Assembly (NCBI GenBank): GCA_015680905.1 | Contig: CM027378.1 | Coordinates: 44,117,001 to 44,181,000, forward strand | DNA: 64,000 nucleotides | Direction: 5' to 3' | DNA from: Coptis chinensis | Taxonomy: Eukaryota > Streptophyta > Magnoliopsida > Ranunculales > Ranunculaceae | Shown here: positions 23,133 through 35,781 of the stretch, one piece after another | Numbering within the stretch: position 1 is the stretch's first letter | Layout of the letters: the number at the start of each line of letters is the position of its first letter | The notes under the pieces: model-generated | The model's database searches: none | What the model saw: the letters and a program-made list of their open reading frames with translations, nothing else | Told to the model about the DNA's origin: nothing | Position numbers and translations under genes: made by a program

Positions 23133-24957
23133 CTCCTCTTAGGTCTTCGGCTCCCCATAACTTTAGTTTCAAATTGTGGTCATGTGTTAGCCAATTGGTC
23201 TAGGTCATAGTCAATTAGAAGAGTTACTGATTCTAAAATAAATTAACAATCTGAAAATACTAAAAAACTAATAATAAGATTAATTAATTGAGGATAGTTA
23301 CCTCTTCAACCAAGAGTAAGGAAGAAATATGGTCATCCTGCATATACAAATGTGACCTATTTATTGGCACTCTATCCATGGAGATTTAACAGCACCTACA
23401 TCAATAGAGATTACAAAATTTAACAAAGCTTTGTCTGTTCATGCACACACACATATTGTATCCATCGACTACAAACCGGGTATGTAACATGGCTCCTACC
23501 ATACTGCTTGTCTCATGAACGATCAAGATAGTACCAAGAACTTCACTCATTTATTAGGATCACCAATTATTTCAAGGTACGGTCAGGTACATACTACATT
23601 CCACATGACAGGTGAGCGATGAGAATCTAAAATACTAACTAAGGTATTATACAAAGAAGATGAACCATCACGAGACTCAAAGAATGGCCCCAAGAACCTT
23701 TTGAAGGAGAAGGAGACAAAATACATCAAACATCATTTAAGGGTCCCTTAGTTTTGTTTATCTAGTCTCAATGAGGTTAATACTTTAAGGGGCCCTAAAC
23801 ATTGTCTACGTACAACAACTTAGTGTATAAATTTGCATATATTTCATTGAACTGAATTATAAGTTTGACAGAGTACTGTAAGAAAGTAGTGTGCACCAAG
23901 AAACTTCAAATGTATCTATAGAAAGCAGAAACATTCATTAACCTTGTAGTAAATTATACAATTAGTCACTTGTAGTAAATTATACAATTAGATGAACCAT
24001 CACGAGACTCAGCTTAATTGTATTTGCGCAACACGTAAATTCAAAACATGCTTGTTTTTAACCATATGTTGGAAAATTAATCAATTCAAGTTTTCTTTAC
24101 CTTTCACATTTGATAACCAACAGATTACTAATTACTGATCCTAGACAAATGACACATCAGAAATGCTAACAATCAAAATTATCTATACCCATCATCTCAA
24201 ATCACCAAAAAAATCTAAAAACTAAAACTTTCACTTTAAAATTGCATGTTTTTCTATTGAAGAAGAGCCTGAGGTTCATCCTCAAATGGTTGAATACCCC
24301 AGGATTGAAACGCCTTTATCTAGTGAGACTGAAGAGAAGAGAGTAAGTGAGATAGTGAGTGAAGTGTGGAGATAAGGTAGTTGTGCTGTCAAAATGCACT
24401 TCAACTATGTGTGCGGATCATTGTTGAGGAGAACATGTGAGAACGAAAAAGAATTGTGGGTTACCTTGGAATAGTTTAGAGAGAGAGTAGTTGAGGGAGG
24501 AGTTATTGAAACTTGTAAGTTAGTGAGACTAGGGAGAGAGTAGTTAAGGGAGGAGTTACTGGAAAGTTGAGTCAAGCGAGGGGAATTCTGAGTTTGAGAA
24601 CGCGGGTTGTAATGCATAGATTTCAAATTTCAATAAAATTTCAAATTTTGTTTCAGGTTATTTGGTGTAGGGTTCGGATCGACATTTAGCCCAAAATCGG
24701 AAACAAAGTCCAAGCCTAGCCCAAAAATGTTTGGCTTTGCCTAGCCCAAGACCAATGACCCGATGCAAATCCCAAGCAACTATGAGCGGGCTATGGACTC
24801 CTACCATGTTTACTCATTTACCATCCCAAGTACTCACTGCTTAGCCGACCCGGCTAACAATTTAATTCTCGGTCACAATTGGGCTCAAAAACTCCCCAAG
24901 TACTCCGCCAATTAGCCCCGATTAACCGATTAATACGTGCCAATTAGTCGAGTAATT
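23133..24957. other. No gene recognised
   Basis: AT-rich sequence. A GAGAGAGTAGTTGAGGGAGG-like unit occurs twice 53 bp apart at 24481-24561. Phrases such as TAGATGAACCATCACGAGACTC at about 23660 and 23990 recur, which points to old transposon pieces. Confidence 0.35.
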
Positions 24958-25125
24958 GTACTAGATAACTGCTAAGCAGTAGGAGCGTGAGCGGAGGGTG
25001 GAGAAGAGAGAGGGAGAGATGGGTTTGTGGTTGGGGAGAGAGAGAGAGTTAGGGTTTGGTTGGGAGGGAGAGGGAAGGAAGGAGGGAGAGGGAGAGGTGA
25101 GGACAGACAGACAGAAACCTACCAA
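24958..25125. repeat. Dispersed GA-rich repeat, copy A
   Basis: It begins CTAGATAACTGCTAAGCAGT and runs through GA-rich sequence to GACAGACAGACAGAAACC. A diverged copy in the same orientation lies at 41493-41755. Open frames through it are low-complexity artefacts. Confidence 0.75.
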
Positions 25126-25473
25126 ACTACCTTTTGTCCCACGTACCCCCCACTTCTCCCAAAAACGTTCACTCCGCTCACTTGATTAACTATTCCCCTA
25201 TTAAACATCTAACTCGACATTTTGCCAATCAATCAATACTTCATTCTTAAAAATTATACATTTTAATCATATTTATTTTAGTTGATTGAGTGTTTTGATT
25301 GTTTATTGATTGATTGAGTTCTTAATTGGCTTCATTATGATGTTAAAGAAATATAGTGTTTTGAAAAATCACCCGATTAATGTCGATTAATCCCCAACCA
25401 ATTACACCTAGTCGCTCTTCAAACGAGTAGTGACCGAGTACCGATTTAACTACGCATTCCCAACTTAAGCGCT

Positions 25474-25476
<3 letters not shown>

Positions 25477-25507
<31 letters not shown>
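25477..25507. repeat. (TA)n microsatellite
   Basis: Fifteen TA units. Confidence 0.95.
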
Positions 25508-25512
<5 letters not shown>

Positions 25513-26646
25513 TGCTCATATTTGTTATCCCATCTATTTTATTTGCATTATTTGTTTTTGTTTTATTAGTTTAAACCCACCATGTATCACTTACAACACC
25601 AACACCATCACATACAAATAGGACACGAAAAAATATTGTTCATTATGACTGAGCCTATCTGACGATTAAGAATAGTAATCTCGTCATCTAAACTAACATG
25701 ATGTTAATTGTTTCATTCCGAGCGAGAGAGACATGAATGAGAGAATTAACCATAGTGACTACTATCTAAACCACCATGTTGGGCTAGTATATCACACGTC
25801 GTCCAAAAAAAACCAAAAAGTATATGTGGTCATTTTGTGTATCCAATAAAAAGTAAAAAAGCTAAAAAGTGTAATGTGATCATTTTGTGTATCCAATTCA
25901 ATCAGTTGAACATTTTTAATCAAACACAATGAATTGTAAAACCTACATACACCAATACACATCATGGTCAGTATCATCTCTGATGTGTACATATCTCTTA
26001 TTAATTCATGGAATGCTGGCAAGGGTTGACAAAGCCCTTGTAACAGTTGTAACTTTGTAAGCATGGTCTTAAGTTTGGGACTTGATCTACTTCAAATTGG
26101 CTTGAAACAATATAAGAAATTGCATATTTGGCTTGTGATTTTCATAGTTGCACCTTTCAGGCGGAGAAGGATATCGTTGGATTGAAAACTCGTTATCTCT
26201 ACCAACGAACTTTCTACACAATGTAGATGCAAAATCGGGTTTGAAGCTGGTTGGTGGACATAGATGATTACATGAAAATTGTGGGTTAAGATGGTGAAGT
26301 TCGGGTCGGACTAATTCTTATTGGTTTTGCAACAATAGCTGAACCGTAAGGCGGCTATAAGATTTTGGGTTTGGCTTGGTAATTTAAGATTATTCTTATA
26401 ATGTAACTTGTTAGGCTTGCTTAATAGGGGATTAGTAGATTAACTAGTTTGTAATGGTTGCTCCCTCTAATGATCATACTCTTAGAGTGGAATGTAACTT
26501 TGGTTATATACAAGTGGGGGTCTGCCTTAACCCCAGCTTATTTTGAAAAAAAAAATGGTTTTACAACTCCCCCTATTTGACCGGGATTCGAAACTCCCCA
26601 AGTTGACTTTTTACTATTGAACCGGGTTGAACGAGTTTTTTGACGG
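25508..26646. other. No gene recognised
   Basis: Two near-identical AAAAAGTATATGTGGTCATTTTGTGTATCC-type phrases lie at about 25815 and 25865. No coding signal. The end (26575-26646) is part of a GAACCGG-rich element that continues after 27050. Confidence 0.3.
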
Positions 26647-26651
26647 TTTGA

Positions 26652-27045
26652 GCCATAGTACACAATATCGCGATAAATATCGAGATTTCAGCAAAAGATA
26701 TATAAATATCGCAATAAGTTTAGAGATATATACAACTACTGTAAATATCAGCAATATTTCGATGATATTTATGATATTTTAGGATATATTGCGATATTTA
26801 GGGATATTTAGTTTAGATAACAATCTTATTTAATATTTACCATCATATTTCAAATAAATATAAATTATATATCGTGATATATCAAAAAATATCCACAATA
26901 TTTGTCGATATAGCCTTTTAGATATATCTACGATATTTGCATATCAAACAATGTAAAATGTCCTCAAAGATGGAGATATATCCACGATACATATCAAGAA
27001 ATTGAGTATCGATAAACACTAATATCCTGATATTTTGTACTATGG
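26652..27045. mobile_element. AT-rich MITE-like inverted-repeat element, 394 bp
   Basis: The ends CCATAGTACACAATATC and GATATTTTGTACTATGG are inverted repeats of 17 bp with one mismatch. TTTGA stands directly outside both ends (26647-26651 and 27046-27050), a probable 5-bp target-site duplication. The interior is packed with ATATCG and CGATAT words, so it can fold on itself. No protein is encoded. The superfamily is unknown to me; 5 bp is unusual for common MITE types. Confidence 0.65.
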
Positions 27046-27050
27046 TTTGA

Positions 27051-27885
27051 ACTGCCCGATTCAAGTTATGAACCGGTCAACTCAGTTGTTCAAATGTTAA
27101 AAAACGTGTTTAACTTGAGAGTTTTCAATCAACCCAGCCGTGTTGATTCAACCAAATACTTCCTTTAGTAGCCTCAATTATAATTACAGGTTATAATCAT
27201 ATCACTAAATCTACGGTGTGTGGGTTGTACCAAAACTAGTGGCGCGCGATTTTTACTTAACAAAGAACCGCTCTAGTGGTTTGAACTAGTGGTTTGAACC
27301 AGCAGTCTAACCTGATCCGGTCAAAAAACCAATTCTGACTTTTACCCAAATCGAGTAGACGAAATCAGTTTAGTCAAATACTCAAATTTCATAGGGTCAT
27401 ATTGTCAATACAAATTTCAAAATTTTGCAAAAGAGGGAAACCAAAGCAACCTGAAAATTTGGCGAAATTTGGAAACCAAAAATCCCGCTCTATCATTATT
27501 TTGGATTCTTTTGGAAACCTCAAAATCCCCGCTCATATGAGAAAACAAAACCTCCCTTTCTCTCCTCTCTCCCTCACTGGTTAGTACATACTCTTTTCTC
27601 ACTGCTGTTGTGCGATATTCTAAACTAGCTAGGGTAAGTAGAATACTTCACTCATCTCTCTATTAATTGTTAACAAATTGTTTTTCATCTCTCTTAATTT
27701 ATGGTTTTTCGTTTCTGTTGCTTAGATTTTGCTTGTATTGATTCTGCTTTGATTTTTCTTGCTTCAAAGGTATGTTTTATGAGGATGTTTTATATTTTGT
27801 TAGTTATTGATGTGAATTTAATATATCCTCCGGTTTTGCTTGGTTTGAAGATACTTTATTTTTATCTTATTTGTTTGAAATTAAT
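27051..27885. other. No gene recognised; pyrimidine-rich leader-like stretch
   Basis: 27050-27330 is rich in GAACCGGT and GGTTTGAAC words and looks like the host element of the MITE. 27540-27700 is C/T-rich (CTCCCTTTCTCTCCTCTCTC) and looks like a plant 5' leader, followed by a possible intron donor. No coding exon can be assigned. TTAAT at 27881-27885 is the left target-site duplication of the next element. Confidence 0.3.
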
Positions 27886-28030
27886 TGTAACGCCCGTATT
27901 TTTAAATACGTATTTTATCATTTATTAATTAATTTAATTATTTATTTTCAAAATTCATCGGATTGGACTCGGGATACGTGGGCCTGGTTTTGGGCCCGAG
28001 TCTGCGTTGGGCTTGGGTTTCGGACCCAAG

Positions 28031-28038
28031 TATATAAA
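28031..28038 (+). promoter_or_regulatory. TATA box of solo LTR copy 2
   Basis: TATATAAA, 145 bp after the LTR start. The same place in copy 1 (about 12088-12096, minus strand) has the damaged form TATATAATC. Confidence 0.55.
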
Positions 28039-28480
28039 CACATTTTTCTAGAAAATAGGGTTCAGAGAATAATAAAATAATGAAAATGGAGGCAGAGAGA
28101 GAAGCTGGTTTGCTTGGAGGGTGGAGCGCGACGACTCGGACTCGGAGGAATTCGTAGGAGCTGTTCATTCAGGTGAGTAGCTATTTTGCTATTTCACCGG
28201 AATACCGAAACCGTTTTGTTTTATTGTCTTAGGTTTTCATTAAATTTTACTGTTCATTATTCGGCGGCGTTCTGTCGTGTTGTTAAAAACTCGAAACTCC
28301 GAAAGTTTAGATTCAACTGTCCAAGCTTTATGGCCGGTTAAGGGCAGTTAAAGCCCCGTTAGAGAAATCGTCATTTCTTTTCCCTTGCTTTCTCTGTTTG
28401 CATTTTTATTTACTGTGAATTTGGTTGTTAATGGGGATCAAAACCCAACGAATTGTGGATTGAACTGTCGGGGGGTTGTG

Positions 28481-28831
28481 GGCTGGTAAGGGGCTGCCAA
28501 AGCTTTTAGAGGGCGTCAATGGCGGCACGCCCATCCTCCAGAAATTTTTGGTTGAACCGTTATGTCTTTTGGTTGTGATGAACTGTTATACAGTTTCGGA
28601 ATGGGTGATTGGGAAGTGTGGGGTTTCGGTTTTGACGATGGAATGAGGGCTGTTAAAGCTTTGAACAGCGGCAATGGCGGCTGACAGTAAATCGTTTTTT
28701 TATTCAAACCTTGTTGTTGGGTTTTGTTTGGGTATTTGAATTGGTTGTTGGTATATGATGGACGTCGGGATTAGGAGTGGGGCTGTTCTAGTTAGGCTGA
28801 AGCTTTGAAGAGCCATTAATGGCGGCAGTAA
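28481..28831 (+). repeat. Repeated AATGGCGGC motif block in solo LTR copy 2
   Basis: Three units about 150 bp apart share GGCTGNTAAAGCTTT followed by a CAATGGCGGC or TAATGGCGGC core. The 1.28-kb solo LTR of another family has one related unit at about 39868-39902, and copy 1 of family A has them on its own strand at about 11330-11760. Confidence 0.6.
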
Positions 28832-29458
28832 ACTCTCAGATCTAGTTTTGGGTCGATATGTGAAGTTAAGAATTAGAGTTTTCGGTTTTGTTAAAGTTGT
28901 AGGGGTTTTCTAAATGAGTAAAACCGATGGATTGAAAGGGGTGGTTGTGTGGAGGACTGGCCGGTCGATTTTGGTGGTGGTGGAGGAGAGAATGGGTGAG
29001 GAAGAAGCACTGTAGACGATTTGGGCTTGGGCCTTAGCTGTTTGGGTTGGGCCCGGGTGTGGGTTAAGTTATTTGGGCCAAAAACATTAGTTTGGTTGGG
29101 CCGGTTTTTAGTTAAGTTGTTGGGCCGAAATGTTTTATTGGCTTGGCCGAAATTTCAATAGTGGTTGGACCGAAATTTCAGTTTAGTGTTAGTTGTGGGC
29201 CGAGTTATATTCCGGATTTGGGCCAAACTAATTAGCTGTTTTGGGCCAGTTCAGTCTAAAGTTTTTGGGCCCGTTTCTAATATTGCTTGGGCCAGTCCAT
29301 ATAATTTAATATAGATCCCATTTGGGTTGGGTAGAATTAATAAATTGGTTTTAGACTTCCGGGTTTTAAGGTTTGGGCTTGGCCAGTTGGGTCCGAACTA
29401 GTAACTTAGTCAGGAGCCCATGAGCCCTGTACCTTTGCCTTTAGCCATGAACCATGGC

Positions 29459-29740
29459 TGTGACCATGAACTTGTCGAACATGGAAACGATACTTTGACT
29501 TTGACTAGGACAGTTTGATTTTGACCATGACATGTTGACTTTGACCAGGACAGTTTGACTTTGACCATCGACCGTTGACTTTGACGGTTGACTTTGACCT
29601 TTGACCATGGTATGTTGACTTTGACTTTGACCATGACATGTTGAGTTTGACCTTGACCATGATGTGGTGACCTTTGACCGTTGACCGTTGACTTTGACTG
29701 TTGACCGTTGACTTTGACTATTGACTGTGAATGTTGATTT
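29459..29740 (+). promoter_or_regulatory. Large W-box-like TTGAC array in solo LTR copy 2
   Basis: About 25 TTGAC motifs in 280 bp, most as TTGACTTTGACC or TTGACCGTTGAC doublets. TTGAC followed by C or T is the WRKY W-box core. Copy 1 has only about ten. Confidence 0.65.
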
Positions 29741-30856
29741 TTCCAGTTTTTCATATGTTTGTTTATATGGATATATATAGTAATAAAATATTGTCGATAT
29801 GGTATAACTTGGTTGATCATTACCAAATTTAGATTTGACGTGAGTAGTGTGTAAAGCATATATATATTGGGCTTTGATTGTGGACTGTGGACTGTTTATT
29901 TGTGCTACGTTTTATGTGTATATTATATGGACACATATAGTAATAAAATACTGTGGAAGCTGGTATAATTTGGTGGTCATTATCTAAGAAAGATTTGACC
30001 TTGATGTTGTGTATTTTTGACACGTAACGATATTGAGATGTTAGGAGACATTATATTCCTAATACGCTATAAAAATGTATGCGATACGTTGAAGCATTAT
30101 GACATGATATCATATGTTGGGATATATATATTAAGGTAATATTTTTGGAGGAATTTATATAAATGCTCCATTATTATATATGTGAGATGCTACTATGAGG
30201 TAGCATAGTATTGGTGAATATTTGCCCACGGGAGTGTGGTGTAGTGCAATAATATATTGGCACGTGAAAGTATGAAAATGGTTATGAGATATAATTGAGA
30301 TATTTCTAAATATCATGGCTTAGTGCAATAAGGTAATTGACCTGCACGTGATATAGTGGATTTATTATGAGTCATTAATGTATGACACTTGAATAAATTT
30401 CGTAACGAAAATCCTAGAACCTGACTACCACAACTCATGTGATTGGCCCTTCCGGGCGCTTTCGCTTAATCTGAATGGCCTTTGGGCCCTTCCGGCGCTT
30501 CAAGAAAAGCTGAATGGCCTTCCCGGCGAAATTAATAGTGGCTTGATTATTCCGTTCGCAAAATAGAACGATGATGCTAATATTTTATGCCGAATATGGC
30601 AAAGCGCTTACATAGATTTGGCTTCCGTGTGAGGATTTACGGTGTCGCGCATCCCGCCAGGTGGTTACGCACGGAGTGGCTCATTATGTAAGGGAGGCAT
30701 GTGGATGTACATGTTTGGCGTTGGGTAGCGATTGTGGTAGCTAGGGAAACTAGGTAAGACATAGATACGACGTGATTTTAGGGACACGCAAAGAAAGCCT
30801 GAAATAATCTAATTATGGTAATATGTTTGGTTGATTATTTGTTTAGTTAGAACCTA

Positions 30857-31033
30857 AGGCGCCTCGATGGAGGAACTACATACCTTATTTATTATGTGTA
30901 TAGTTTGTTGTGTGGTTAGTGGGAAGTTAAGGCGCCTCAGTGGAGGAACTACCTGCCTTAAATTATTATTCTTAAGGATGTTGTTTTAGTCATTGAAAGT
31001 TAAGGCGCCTCAGTGGAGGAACTAACTGCCGTA
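30857..31033 (+). repeat. Threefold GGCGCCTC repeat in solo LTR copy 2
   Basis: Three units of about 72 bp containing AAGGCGCCTCAGTGGAGGAA followed by CTACCTGCC. It is the counterpart of 9060-9235. Confidence 0.8.
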
Positions 31034-31537
31034 TGGATTATGTATATATTTGTATAACTATATGTTGTTTTTAGAGCTACTCACACCAGCATTTTTATAA
31101 TGCTGACCCGATTTGCATGTTTGCTTATCGGGTGTGTTCATTAAATGAACATAGTTGATAAGTCTTGACAGGCTTAGTGTTGAAGAAGGTTGGCTGCTGC
31201 TTGTGGTTTGCATTAGCGTTACATCTCCGGATACGTTTTGTTTTTCCCTTGAGGTGATATAACTTTTCAGTCTAGACAATGTTTTTGTATTCTCATTTGT
31301 ATATTTTAATTAAAGAGTTATTGAAAAGAGATTTGTAACCTAATCTTAATTGGGAATTTTTGTAATGAAGAGGACTTTTGTATAATTGAAATTTTTATTG
31401 GTTTTTAATTATCTGCATATTTTAAAACTGTTTATGGGTTTTTGGGAGTGGAGAGTGCGTCACACCTCGGAAATCGAAGAGTCGGGGACAAATAATGTTT
31501 TTCCGAATTCTGTCGAAATTCGGGGTGTGACATTAAT

Positions 31538-32144
31538 ATCTTCATACTGTTATAATTTTTGTTGGTTCAAAGGTGTTTACTTCACAATGATTTTATTTCG
31601 TTTGAAATTATGGGGTGTTTCAATTTCCGCATGAACTCTAAAAAAAACAGAGAGCGAAAAAAAAGTCTTGTTTATATTCTCTAGTAAATTAGACATATTT
31701 TTTTAGTCTAAACACAATGTTATACATATTGTGATGTTGGTGAATAGTGAAGTCCAAGTGGTGCTCGAACCTCAACAGGAACTTAAATAAGTTACATAGT
31801 AATGGTGTAGAGGGGGTGTGGACTGTCACGTCCCACTTTAGAGCATTGGTACTGGAATAGACCTATTCACTCACAAGAACGAAGCCTCAAGATAGTAAAA
31901 CCAAATACTTATTCACTTGCAACCCATGGTAAATAAAATGTATATTAAAATGTGTCGGGTATTTAAGTTAGTTAAAATTCACCATCTGACCAAATCATGT
32001 CATATACATTCTACATATATGGTACAAAGGTTTAAATCCATGAAAACTAGATAAATTTTTCCAAAGTATACATAGCAACACAGCCCAAAAAAAAATATGC
32101 AACCCATATAGGGTACTACCAAAAATATCTACAATATTTAGCCA

Positions 32145-32151
<7 letters not shown>
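31538..32151. other. No gene recognised
   Basis: Intergenic sequence between the second solo LTR and the TA microsatellite. Confidence 0.4.

Positions 32152-32219
<68 letters not shown>
32152..32219. repeat. (TA)n microsatellite, 34 units
   Basis: Uninterrupted TA repeat of 68 bp. Confidence 0.97.
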
Positions 32220-32221
<2 letters not shown>

Positions 32222-35200
32222 ACGAGTCCGATGCAGATTAGGACTACTTAACTTGGTCATCTATGTTAGCTTAGTGTGTTTACGCTAGGTGTTCATTCTG
32301 TGTTTGACCATACTTCTCGTAATTAGAGTAGGACTACATTAAATATTCTGGTCGTGTATAATTTTGTTGTTGTTCATCATGTATTTTGGACAATTTGTAG
32401 TTTCTTTAAGTTTGTTATATATATATTAACTTGTGTAAATGGCGTCACACGATGAAACAGTGGTGTTTAGTTTTGTTACAAAGCTTTCGCACTTGTGTTA
32501 TCTTTTGTGTTGGAGGTGTCAACTTTGCTTGTTCGTAGGACTCGCGTCATCGAGTCACCACAGGTGCGTTCCACAACCAGTATGCCCCAAAGGGGACCCT
32601 GATAACTTTTTCTATATAAATGACTCATAAATTGTTTAGGCTTAAGAGTCATGGAAAATAAATAGATTGTTCCATGTTATGTGATTTCATTGCTATAGCT
32701 GACCCAATCCCCATATGTTGACCGAAATGGTACACATTGGTTATGTCATGGTGTTATATCCATGTCAAGATACAATACCACTATCGCACCAAACATTTTA
32801 TACTATGTGCACTGGATGTGTTGCATTGCATATAGCCACGTCTCAAATTTGTGAAGGTGAGATTAGGTTTATTTACTTGTCTTGTTAGTGAGTTGTCTAT
32901 TTCGAGAGAAAGAAAATAATGTGGGAGACGGAGCAATTGAGACAGACCTAGGATGGTTGACCCAATTATGGTTGGATATAATATCCCCAATTGTTTGAAT
33001 TCTATCTAAATTTATTGATTTTGATGTACATTTAACTTAAGTTAATTTTTTCTTTCTTTTTTTTTTTTTAATCCTTGGGCAGTTCCTAGTATCTCATACC
33101 CATCATTTGGGATATGTGGCTAACTTACTAGAGTAGCTAGGGTTTCAAACAGACTTAAAAGGTAAATTGATGACATTGGAGGTTAGTGTTTTAGGAACAA
33201 TCTAGCTCAGGGCTTTTGCTTGGTATAACTCTAACTAAAGGCAAGTGATTCTACATTGGTAGAAAATGGGTATTAAAAACAATAAGATTTAATGCTCTAT
33301 TGTCATGCTTACTAAACTATCAAATACTCAATATTGCTTATAAATATTATCTTCCATATTATTCCTCTCTTTTTCAATTTGTAATGTATTTGAGTATGCC
33401 TGGGGATGCAATTTTGTACTCTACTCTCCTCCACTGAATGAAAGCCTACAGTGTATTGTGGAAAAAGACTATCTTGGGATACAACTCATTGAATGCAGGT
33501 TTGGGTCGCCCTGAACCCCTAACCTTTTCATAACAAAAAATAACAAAAAAAAATTACATTTACTGCATTCACACTTCTTAAACAAGCTGTTGGAGCTTGT
33601 GTGTTGTTGCTCGTTCTTTCTTGCAGTTTAGTTAACTATAAGAAAATAAGAGGTCAGATCTCTTAACACTGCATTTGACTAAGCCTTTCTCATTTATCGC
33701 TCTCAATGTAATTTAATTGCTTGCATGAGTGTTCTTTGCATCATAGCATTGTACTAATTACCTCCATCTCTATGGAATCAGAAAAACTTGAAATGCTTAT
33801 TGCTCGCATCTTTACTTGTATTACCTTTGTTACGATAATAAGGATATTTAGGTCATTTTGTAAGGGTATTGTAATCAACTGCAAGACATATATTTGGGGT
33901 ATGTATATATTTGTATTAGGTTTCTAGGGTTATTGAACAAGTCAATAGAATATAGCCTTTAGATTTGTAATACCTTAACACTATTGTCTTTGCATCAAGT
34001 GTAGGTGAGCTCTTACTATTGACTCGAAACACACACATTTCATATGTTCTAAATGTTGATTCGCTAAACCGTATACCTACTAGGGCATTAGGTCTAGCTC
34101 AAGACTTTTCAGAAGCAGGAATTTCCATGGTTAGGACTTCACTTGGTTACGTGGAGTAAAGTATTTACTTAGTTCATGTTCAAAAATTAATATGTTGCAA
34201 AACATTGCAGACTAGTGATCAGTAAAGCAATAAAAACAGTGAGATAATGATTGTAAACAAAATCGATAAGTAAGATTAACTACTAACCGTTTACTTGGAC
34301 TTGACTTACAATAATTAGCTTGGACACTTTATCACTTTATTGGAGTTGTGACATCCTGTCCATTTGATGAATTTATATTAGTAACGAGAATGACCTTTAG
34401 TTGAAACTGTTGAATTTCCATTATGTCTTTTTTGCAGTGAAACTTAGGAATGGTCATTGCTCTATTATTCTCCAGTCTTCATATTAATGGATCTAATTAT
34501 TCGGCAGTGCAGTGACCACAAAGAGGTTAATTTTGAGGCCCAAAACAATAACGGAAAGAAGCTGGACCAGGGTGTAGAAGATGTACAAGAAGCAGGATAA
34601 GTTGTCAGAGTAACTAGAACAAAGATATATATGCTATATGTAAGGGACCGCCTGTAAAGTAGGTCATTAAGATTTGGAAGTTTACAGTTTGCTTTTTGGA
34701 TGCTTGAATATGTACTTTGTGTCCTTTATGTGAGTTGTGTGATGTAAGTGGTTTTGTATGTGGGATAGACTTGGAACATAAACATATCCAGGGGTGCGAC
34801 AAACAACTAAATTGGTTTTCTAATGCTCTGAAAGTATAGAAAAGTATCATCATTGTTATTGATCCTCGATTGTTAAATGCAAGAAAAAAAAAATTGTCAC
34901 TACTCACATGCACCAAAATCTAGTATGTCAATGAGAAAAGTGAAAAAAAGTCCAATATTACATAATCTCTATCATAATCCAGTGATGCTACAAAAAGTAG
35001 CATATACCTACTGCATATTCTACATAATTTGTCTCGGCCTTGTACAATAAAAAGCTTCTATTCGGCAATATATAGACTTAGGGAATGACCTGTCTAAGAC
35101 ATATCGATACTTAGTCATTCATCTGTAATTTACACATTTTGTCTTGGGTTGTGCCAATTATCCTCATAAGCCGTGTGATTGTTTTGCGTCAAGACGCCAA

Positions 35201-35781
35201 AATAATAAGGGGCTTCAAAAATTGCGCAAGGCAAATGAAGGCCAAAATGCTTTGAAAGGAAGTGTGAAGGCTTATTGTTGGAGGATGCCATTGTTGATGA
35301 CATATGTTGAAATGCTTCTGTTCGGCACTACAGAGTAGAACAGATCCAAATAAGAAATTGGAGTATGACACTGTTGTAAGTCACCAACACTGTCTATTCG
35401 GTAGTACAGTTCCGAATGTGAAAAGTGGTCTTGTTAATGTTGGTGGAAATTTGTTATTCTTCTTCCGTTTTTTCTGTTCTGTTAATGTTTCAATTTGAAC
35501 AAACAAGATGAACACTGATCGATCAACATATAAATCACTTTCTTTATAAGTCCCTCTTCTTTATAATGGCATTTAAATACACAAAACACAAATACACACA
35601 ATGCAAACAAACAAGTTTGGTAGTTGCAAAGAAGCAGTCCTAGACAGCAAACAAACAAACAAATGACTCTTAACAAATGAGAAACAAGACCAACGTAACT
35701 AGACAATTTTACGCTTCATCATCAAACATCCCTGCAATCTCCAGTAGGAATGAACTTTGTCTGTGTCATCTGATACGACCT
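32220..35781. other. No gene recognised in 3.5 kb
   Basis: Only short frames without family features (for example 32439-32630, 33721-33927, 35144-35338). A TTTTTTGCAG acceptor-like site at about 34437 is followed by 35 open codons (to 34600) that match nothing known to me; an unrecognised exon is possible. Confidence 0.35.

Larger units (their letters stand above)
27886..31532 (+). mobile_element. Solo LTR, 3647 bp, family A, copy 2
   Basis: It starts TGTAACGCCCGTA, ends CGGGGTGTGACA and is flanked by the perfect 5-bp duplication TTAAT (27881-27885 and 31533-31537). It is the same family as 8559-12234 in the opposite orientation, and the two copies match end to end with small indels. A TATATAAA box lies only 145 bp from the 5' end, so U3 is very short and the transcribed R-U5 part would be over 3 kb. 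No internal domain is attached. Confidence 0.93.

Noticed and set aside
23660..24010. Recurring AGATGAACCATCACGAGACTC phrase as an inverted or direct terminal repeat
   Set aside because: Only this short phrase repeats; no element ends or duplications accompany it.
31827..34352. TGTCACGTCCCA at 31827 and TTGTGACA at 34345 as ends of another LTR
   Set aside because: The flanking five bases differ (TGGAC against TCCTG) and the sequence between does not resemble the other LTRs.
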